A stretch of DNA of 64,000 bases from Stieleria varia (lineage in GTDB: Bacteria; Planctomycetota; Planctomycetia; Pirellulales; Pirellulaceae): positions 744,001 to 808,000 of the forward strand of contig NZ_CP151726.1 in the NCBI RefSeq assembly GCF_038443385.1. Direction: 5' to 3'. Below, in pieces: positions 58,234 through 64,000 of the stretch; position 1 is the first letter of the stretch; each line of letters begins with the position of its first letter. The notes beneath the pieces are model-generated. The model had not been told where the DNA came from and did not search any database. It saw only the letters and a list, made by a program, of their open reading frames with translations. Both the position numbers and the translations under genes were made by a program.

Positions 58234-61200
58234 CTACTTTGACATTCTCGCGCCCAGCGGAACGAGTTCATTGAAGCGATCCACCGGCTGCTTTGCCGTC
58301 CACGCGATTCCCCGCAGCAAGAGGGTGCGAAAAATCGGATCGTCGAATGTCCAGTTGTAGTGTCCTGGAATGCTGACGAAGACCCGTCCGGCTGAGCGTT
58401 CGTAGGACCACAACTGCGGCTGTGGAGCACCGTCCTCCATGCTGGTTGCAAACAAAGTCACGTCCGACGGTTCACCGGTCAGTCGCCAGTAGCTTTCGTC
58501 GTACAATTGCAGCGGTTCGATGTTGCGCATGATCGGGTGATCCGTATTGTGAACGGCCAGTGAAAGGGGGCCGTGTCGATACCCGATGCTGCCGCCCCGC
58601 GACGCCATTCCGATGCGATCGGAGAAGTCCGCCACGCGGTCGTCACCGTTGACCGCCCAGTGAATGTAAACCGCTCCGCCGCCGCGATCAAAGAACGAGT
58701 CCATCTTTTCTTGTCTCGTGTCATTCCACGTGCCTTTCTGAAAGAAGATCAGCACGTCGGCCTGACCGAGTTGTGTATCACTGGGAAAGTCCCACGCCAG
58801 CTCCACGCTGACTTCGGCAGCCGCGGCCAGAAGTTGTCCCCATTGAATTTGCCAAGCCGGATAATCGTGCTCGCCCGGTCCGTGATCCTTTTTGCCCGCT
58901 ACCAACACGACACGCAAGGGAGTGAGCGTATCGGGCAACGGTTGCGAATCGGCCAGCACGTATGCGACTTCGGCTTGCGTGCGAACCGGCGGAGCGGGCA
59001 GCGGTGAATCCAGCGGCATGTGCGGTGCCGGGGTCAACAGGAAAGTCATCAGATCACGCATCTGCGTCTGCGTCAGCTTTTCATGCAGCCCCTTGGGCAT
59101 CACCGAAACCTCAGCCGGCTTGATCGTATCAATCGCCTCCTTGTCGATGAACGTCAGCTTTCCCGTCGCATCGGCCAGAGACAACTTTCCGTCCTTGGTT
59201 TGCAGCACGCCAGTCAACACGCGACCGTCGTTCATCAACACCGTCTGCCCCAAGTAGTCCGGGTTGATCGCGAAACTGGGATTTTGAATGTCACGCAAAA
59301 CAGATGCGTAGTCTCGGTGCACCAGGTTCGTCAGGTCCGGGCCGATATTTGGTCCCGCTGAGTGAATCGCGTGGCATTTCCAACAACTCGCCGCCTCACT
59401 ATGAAAGACCCTGCGTCCGGCACCCCAGTTGCCACCATCGAGCTCCGCGACCTTAGTGTTCGATGGGGGAGTCGATTCCTGCTGTGACTTCGTCGACCAT
59501 GGCAAGAAGAATCGCCGCAGCGGCAATGCACGCAGCCGGTCGTCTTCATTGGTCGAAACGGCAACGGTCAAGTCCGGCTCTGTGCCGCGTTTGACCAAAG
59601 TTTCCACGGTCAAAGGAAAACTCTCAGCGTCGGCAGCAGGGACAGCCAGCCGAACTTCATAGCGATCATCGTTCGTCCGAGTGGCAACCGCTGTCTTGCC
59701 GGCACTGATCAGCGTCAAGGGCTGAGACGATCTCACTACCAGGGTCACTTGTTCTTCGGGCCACTGGTAGTCGAGCGTCGAGCCCGGTTGTACCTTCGGC
59801 CGCAGAATGTCGGACAGATCCAGCTTTGTCTGCATCGATAACACGCCGCCCTGACCGATCATCGATCGCAACTCATCATGCGACACGCTCTGTCGTGTTA
59901 GCTCATTGCTGACTTGCCAGTCGAGATGGGGCATCCATCCACTCCACACCGCGTCATCCGCAGCGGACGAACGAAACGCTGTCTCGATGCCATGGAGCGT
60001 CAGGTCGATATCGAGTTGCCTGTGCTGTCCGTGCTGACCAAGCGCATCGGTCGGCACGCTCGCCCCGCCGCTATCGTAGGGAATCGAGATCGAGTAGTGC
60101 GAACTGACTGGCATCGCATCGGTCTGAATCAAAACGTTGCGTCGATCGGCGGACACCGAGATACCTCGAACCGCCAGCGACTTTCGCGGAGCGAGTAATT
60201 GACGCTGCACCACCGCGTACGGCGGAACCAGATTTTCGAACGAATCGCCCGCACGGACATGGTCTCCATACTGGATCACGATTTGGTCCGCGATGCCCTT
60301 CAGCATGTTTGCGTCCAGTGGACGATCAAACGCGATTTGAATTTCGCGTTGCGAACTTGGCCACGCCAGCAGCGGACGGGCCGCCTCGGGATCCGACATC
60401 TGGATGCGAAATAGTTTTCCGATCCCTGTCGGCCCCGTCCCCCAGTCCGGCGGACCACTGTGGCAGGCAACCACCAAATCACCATCGGGCGCGACGCAGG
60501 CATCGACTGTCAGCATTTGCAGACAAGCGATCAATTGTGTCGACGCGACATATCCGTTGGACGATTTGCAGAGCTGTGTCCGCCAGATTTTCCCACGCGA
60601 CTCGCCACACACAATCGCACTGTCCGCCCACCAGTCGGGGCCAAAAACCGGGCCACCGTTGACGGACTGATTGAAAACCATCCCGCAAGTCGACTGGTGC
60701 TGTGGTGAATAATCGAACACCGATGGTTCGTCGATCACGTCGGGGTTGTGGCGGGGATGTCGCGGCGGAAATCCGTAGTGGCGATCAGGCACGATGTGCA
60801 GCAATTCATCCAACGGGTTGCCGTTGGCCAGCCAAGTCGCACCCTCCTGTTCACTACAAAACAAATCTCCCTCGCGATTGAATGCGAATGCGATGGGGAA
60901 TCGGATTCCCGTGCATACCGTTTCGCGTGTTTTGAAATCAGGTGACACGCGTTGTACCGTGCCGCGGTCACTATTGATGTCGTATTGGGCCGTGCCCTGA
61001 TCGTCGATCAAATAAGCGTTGGCGTAATTCGCCGTGCCGAGACCAAAATAGAGGTAACCTTCGTCGTCCATTGCCACGCCGGTCGCGTCGACATTTTGAG
61101 TGATTTCATCCCAGCCGCTCGCCACAACGATTTCGTCATCGGCAACGTCGTCCCCGTCTTTGTCGACGATCAACGACAGCATGCCTTTGCTGGGCGTGAA

Positions 61201-62334
61201 CACCCCTTTTCCGTGAACGTACTCGTCTGGGGTCAGTAACATCCCGATGGGACCTCGCAAGCTGCCAGTGTTGCGCCAGAATGGTTTTGCACTGTCCTCC
61301 AGTCCGTCACCGTCAGTGTCACTCAACAGATGGATATCGCCGTTGTATCCGAGCGTGACGAGCTTTCCATCGGATCGAAAGCGTACGTTATTGACGTTGG
61401 TCAGTTCGACCGGAATCTCCCGAACGGTAAATCCTGGCAGCAGCATCTGAATCGCAGGCGGGTTCTCCGCCTTCACCAGCGGCGTCGCATCAACGGCCAT
61501 ATCCAGCGTCGCAGGCAAGTCGATCCTCAGTCGCGAATACTTGCTCGTCAGGTACGTCTCGACCTGTTGAATCTCTGCTACCGAAAGCGTCCGGTCGTAT
61601 ATCAACAGCTCTGCGATATCACCATCAAGTCCACAGCGGACTTGTTGTTCACCGGGACCGTTGGTGTAGTATCTGGCACCGAGCGTCAATTCATCAAACG
61701 ACATCACCTCTCCCTGGCTGGCTCGCTGACCTGCAGCACTGCCGTCAACTCGCAACGAGATCAATCGTTTTTGCGGGTCTGCGATCACCGTGAAAACACG
61801 CGGCGCCCCGAACGCAAGACTTTGATTCAACAAATCGCGTGCTCCGCCGAACCCGCGTCCTTCGACATTGATGGTGTCGAGTTTCAGCGATGATGCAGCA
61901 CCCAAGTCGAGATTGAATCCCGATTGATAGTCGCGTTGCTGCTTGGCATTGGCAGCGACCAGTCCGCTGTAGTCTCCCGGGTTCCGATGAGGAGCGGCAA
62001 CAACGAACACAGACATCTCAGTGAGTCCGATGCGGTCAGTGCCGACGCTTCGCATGTGGTCACCATCGCCGTCGAAACGCACGACAAAGGACTCGCCTAC
62101 TTTCAGCAACTCAGGCTGTGCAGCCGCATCGTTTTGCCGAAACCCGCTAATACCTGCTACCAGATTGTCCCACTGATGTACGGGGCCAAGTTTCTGTGAG
62201 TCGCTGATTCTGCTCGCGTCCAAGTGAACAACGAGTCCGTCCGCGAAAGGTGTGTCGGCACCTGCCCGTGGTTCGAAGGACAACGCAACAGCGGAGAGGA
62301 CCAAACAAACAAAGGTAAGTTGAAAGGACGACAT
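58234..62334 (-). CDS. Giant PVC protein: LamG + dehydrogenase propeller + cytochrome c + ThuA
   Basis: 1366 residues from the ATG at 62334, which starts a signal peptide (MSSFQLTFVCLVLSAVALSF). The frame is open to 62511 but that leader is not protein-like. Domains: concanavalin/LamG-like (about 30-275: FADGLVVHLDASRI, DGDIAELLIYDRTLS), sugar-dehydrogenase propeller (about 300-650: NNVRFRSDGKLVTLGYNGDI, GMLSLIVDKDGDDVADDE), a linker region, cytochrome c with CWKCHAIHSAGPNIGPDL (about 1015) and MNDGRVLTGVLQTKDGK, then a ThuA-like domain (about 1140-1355: ADVLIFFQKGTW, GGGAVYIHWAV, HPIMRNIEPLQLYDESYW). A periplasmic sugar-oxidising protein is likely. Confidence 0.92.
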   Translation of the reverse strand: MSSFQLTFVCLVLSAVALSFEPRAGADTPFADGLVVHLDASRISDSQKLGPVHQWDNLVAGISGFRQNDAAAQPELLKVGESFVVRFDGDGDHMRSVGTDRIGLTEMSVFVVAAPHRNPGDYSGLVAANAKQQRDYQSGFNLDLGAASSLKLDTINVEGRGFGGARDLLNQSLAFGAPRVFTVIADPQKRLISLRVDGSAAGQRASQGEVMSFDELTLGARYYTNGPGEQQVRCGLDGDIAELLIYDRTLSVAEIQQVETYLTSKYSRLRIDLPATLDMAVDATPLVKAENPPAIQMLLPGFTVREIPVELTNVNNVRFRSDGKLVTLGYNGDIHLLSDTDGDGLEDSAKPFWRNTGSLRGPIGMLLTPDEYVHGKGVFTPSKGMLSLIVDKDGDDVADDEIVVASGWDEITQNVDATGVAMDDEGYLYFGLGTANYANAYLIDDQGTAQYDINSDRGTVQRVSPDFKTRETVCTGIRFPIAFAFNREGDLFCSEQEGATWLANGNPLDELLHIVPDRHYGFPPRHPRHNPDVIDEPSVFDYSPQHQSTCGMVFNQSVNGGPVFGPDWWADSAIVCGESRGKIWRTQLCKSSNGYVASTQLIACLQMLTVDACVAPDGDLVVACHSGPPDWGTGPTGIGKLFRIQMSDPEAARPLLAWPSSQREIQIAFDRPLDANMLKGIADQIVIQYGDHVRAGDSFENLVPPYAVVQRQLLAPRKSLAVRGISVSADRRNVLIQTDAMPVSSHYSISIPYDSGGASVPTDALGQHGQHRQLDIDLTLHGIETAFRSSAADDAVWSGWMPHLDWQVSNELTRQSVSHDELRSMIGQGGVLSMQTKLDLSDILRPKVQPGSTLDYQWPEEQVTLVVRSSQPLTLISAGKTAVATRTNDDRYEVRLAVPAADAESFPLTVETLVKRGTEPDLTVAVSTNEDDRLRALPLRRFFLPWSTKSQQESTPPSNTKVAELDGGNWGAGRRVFHSEAASCWKCHAIHSAGPNIGPDLTNLVHRDYASVLRDIQNPSFAINPDYLGQTVLMNDGRVLTGVLQTKDGKLSLADATGKLTFIDKEAIDTIKPAEVSVMPKGLHEKLTQTQMRDLMTFLLTPAPHMPLDSPLPAPPVRTQAEVAYVLADSQPLPDTLTPLRVVLVAGKKDHGPGEHDYPAWQIQWGQLLAAAAEVSVELAWDFPSDTQLGQADVLIFFQKGTWNDTRQEKMDSFFDRGGGAVYIHWAVNGDDRVADFSDRIGMASRGGSIGYRHGPLSLAVHNTDHPIMRNIEPLQLYDESYWRLTGEPSDVTLFATSMEDGAPQPQLWSYERSAGRVFVSIPGHYNWTFDDPIFRTLLLRGIAWTAKQPVDRFNELVPLGARMSK

Positions 62335-62552
62335 GATCGTGATGATCTCGGGAGGGCGATCGAAAATGAGGGTGGATGGCTTCTCGCACTCGGTGTGACG
62401 GGGCAGTCCGCAGAACGCCATGATAGATGCTTTGAGGTCTCCCCTGCAGCGGGCGAGCGGTTTCGTTGTCAAAGAAGATAAAAACCTAGTGCTCGCATCC
62501 GGCAAATCCAAGTGATAGGCTGTTAACTAATATCACCAAATCCTCATCACTC

Positions 62553-62649
62553 GGGACGTGTGGAAAATAAGTGTCGCGAAATTCATGTAGCAATCATCGC
62601 TCCGCGTGATTTTTGCAAAGAGACAGGACACTTGTTTTCCGCACGTCCC
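62553..62649. repeat. 90-97 bp inverted-repeat element, copy 2
   Basis: GGGACGTGTGGAAAATAAGT and its complement at 62627-62649 form nearly perfect arms of about 23 nt; the interior has the AATCATCGCTCCGCGTGATT hairpin as in copy 1 (1168-1258). It lies in the 370-nt divergent region between the giant PVC gene and the CtBP-like gene, about 55 nt before the latter's start. Confidence 0.8.
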
Positions 62650-62703
62650 AAGGTGATCGCCTGCGTGCCAACGATTCGCCTTCATCGCCATTGACCCATT
62701 ATC

Positions 62704-63702
62704 ATGCCAGAACGTTTTCGCGTCGTGATCACAGACCTGATCGTCGAACCCCTCAATCACGAACGAGCTGTCCTTGACGAAGTAGCCGATGTGGTCGCTT
62801 TGGGTGCGATGCGTGAATCGGACTTGATCGGACAGGTCGAAAACGCCGATGCGTTGATGGTCTATCACTACTTTCGACTCACCCGTGCGACGATCGATCG
62901 GCTGCGGAACTGTCGAGTGATCGTTCGTCCCGGTGTCGGCTACGATGGGATTGATATCGCCGCGGCCAGAGAGCGTGGCATTCCGGTTTGCAACGTTCCC
63001 GATTACGGGACCGAGGAAGTCGCTGATTCGGCGGTGGCGATGGCGGTCACGCTTGCACGCGGCAGCCACTTTCTCAACAGCCGTCTGCGTCGAGGCATCG
63101 GCCAGTGGAATGTCGATCAAGCCGCACCGATATTCCGCCTTCGCGGTCGTCGCTTTGGGATCATCGGTTGTGGACGCATCGGTACCGCGGCGGCCATGCG
63201 AGCCAAAGCGTTCGGGATGCAAGTGTCCTTTTATGATCCCTACCTGCCCGATGGCGTCGATAAAGCGTTGGGGATTCATCGCTCGGAAAGCTTGGCCGAG
63301 TTGCTGTCGACATCGCACCTCGTCAGTTTGCATTGCCCATTGACGGCAGAGACACGTGGGATGATCTCGGCGAACGAAATACGGCAAATTCCCCGGGGAG
63401 GATTTTTGGTCAACACCGCTCGTGGTGGTGTGGTCGATTCCCAAGCCGTCGTCGACGCGTTGGCCGACGGGCACTTGGCCGGCGCGGCGATCGATGTCCT
63501 GGAGCATGAACCACCGCCAGAGGATTCCCCGATCTTGGCGGCTTGGCGCGACCCCAGCCATCCGGCCCACGATCGATTGCTGCTGAACCCCCACACGGCG
63601 TTCTATTGCGAAGAAGGCTGCGAGGAGTTTCGCACCAAAGGAGCCCGGGAGGTCCTGCGTGCCCTGCAAGGCCAGCCGCTGAGAAACGTCGTCAATGCAT
63701 AG
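62704..63702 (+). CDS. CtBP-like D-2-hydroxyacid dehydrogenase
   Basis: 332 residues, NAD-dependent 2-hydroxyacid dehydrogenase fold, cytoplasmic. RPGVGYDGIDIAAARERGIP, the nucleotide site FGIIGCGRIG, LVSLHCPLTAETRGMI, then the catalytic Arg in VNTARGG, Glu in LEHEPP and His in LLNPHTAF. The arrangement and the FYCEEGCEEF segment match the C-terminal-binding-protein branch. The substrate is uncertain (a 2-keto/2-hydroxy acid). A palindromic element sits in its upstream region. Confidence 0.93.
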   Translation: MPERFRVVITDLIVEPLNHERAVLDEVADVVALGAMRESDLIGQVENADALMVYHYFRLTRATIDRLRNCRVIVRPGVGYDGIDIAAARERGIPVCNVPDYGTEEVADSAVAMAVTLARGSHFLNSRLRRGIGQWNVDQAAPIFRLRGRRFGIIGCGRIGTAAAMRAKAFGMQVSFYDPYLPDGVDKALGIHRSESLAELLSTSHLVSLHCPLTAETRGMISANEIRQIPRGGFLVNTARGGVVDSQAVVDALADGHLAGAAIDVLEHEPPPEDSPILAAWRDPSHPAHDRLLLNPHTAFYCEEGCEEFRTKGAREVLRALQGQPLRNVVNA

Positions 63703-63712
63703 CGGTTGCGTC

Positions 63713-63835
63713 TAGCCCGGATTGGTAGGAAAGCAGTCTGCGCATATCAGCCGCCACGCGATAGCGTCCGGTTCTTCCTCCCGTACACGAGAACCGGACG
63801 TTATCGCGCCGCGGCTGATGCGCTATCCGGACTAG
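63713..63835. repeat. TAGCCCGGAT/CGATAGCGTCCGG-family element, copy 3
   Basis: TAGCCCGGATT at the left, ATCCGGACTA at the right, with GCGATAGCGTCCGGTTC and its complement inside. About 123 bp, shorter than copy 1 (19664-19849). Confidence 0.75.
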
Positions 63836-63864
63836 GCGAGCGGCAGATGAATCCGTACCCGCCG

Positions 63865-63931
63865 TAGGGGACAAGGTCACGAGTCCCTGCAGCGAAAAAC
63901 CGCGTCGAGGACTCGTGACCTCGTCCACTAC
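63865..63931. repeat. 67-bp imperfect palindrome
   Basis: GGGGACAAGGTCACGAGTCC faces GGACTCGTGACCTCGTCC, with about 20 nt between. A single copy in the window; it resembles the other extragenic palindromes. Confidence 0.65.
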
Positions 63932-63960
63932 AGGGAAAATTTTCACCTGCCTCTCGCCTT

Positions 63961-64000
63961 ATGAGCTCTTTCCCAGCCACCGCGTCGATTGGCGGTGTTC
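63961..64000 (+). CDS. Possible start of a further gene (cut by right edge)
   Basis: An ATG at 63961 opens a frame (MSSFPATASIGGV) that runs off the window. Thirteen residues are too few to judge, and no ribosome-binding site is seen. Confidence 0.25.
   Translation, partial: MSSFPATASIGGV

Noticed and set aside
62335-62511. N-terminal extension of the giant PVC protein
   Set aside because: The frame is open but not protein-like, and the signal peptide begins at the ATG at 62334.

Overview
The window looks like chromosomal DNA of a planctomycete close to Rhodopirellula/Pirellulaceae. This is inferred from gene content and not from a database search. The lineage markers are a type-IV-pilin-like DUF1559 protein, two PVC-type cytochrome c/dehydrogenase fusions, four large TPR + FG-GAP + ASPIC/UnbV lipoproteins, a heptaheme lipoprotein with a TPR tail, and many stand-alone genes with few operons. 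The left edge cuts a BON-domain gene. The right edge may cut another gene.

Layout. 0-8.6 kb: a BON fragment, about 1.2 kb of mostly non-coding repeat-bearing DNA, a histidine kinase/response regulator pair, and an ABC exporter whose permease carries a large propeller-like insert, followed by a UPF0104-type membrane protein. 8.6-16.7 kb: two palindromic repeats, a membrane pseudokinase, glgA, a galT-like gene and a patatin phospholipase. 17-21.3 kb: an exported catalase-peroxidase (katG), two repeats, a TIR-transmembrane protein and a small membrane protein. 21.3-26.4 kb: mnmE, then a tight minus-strand operon (SDR with zinc ribbon, LRR protein, DUF434/DUF5616-like protein) directly preceded by three co-oriented tRNA-like genes spaced 19-20 nt apart. 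I consider this last locus the best candidate for an undescribed system.

26.5-36.3 kb: a GNAT/FemAB-like acetyltransferase, a GT2-like protein, a low-molecular-weight protein phosphatase, the first ASPIC/UnbV lipoprotein, the heptaheme lipoprotein and the DUF1559 protein with a clear terminator. 36.5-46.2 kb: two abutting ASPIC/UnbV paralogues, a small lipoprotein, and a fourth family member on the opposite strand. 46.6-64 kb: an uncharacterised protein, a probable frameshifted relic, an exo/endonuclease-phosphatase + SMP-30 fusion, a PVC cytochrome protein, a dimethylformamidase-like protein, a fatty acid desaturase, a secreted protein of unknown function, a dienelactone hydrolase, a giant LamG/dehydrogenase/cytochrome c/ThuA protein and a CtBP-like dehydrogenase.

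Much of the intergenic DNA consists of palindromic elements. Several families occur two or three times in the window. One element is nested inside another, one touches the katG stop codon, and one 54-bp family lies in frame in the N-terminal reading frames of two exported proteins.

Limits: every domain call and fold was made by eye. No alignment, covariance model or structure prediction was run.
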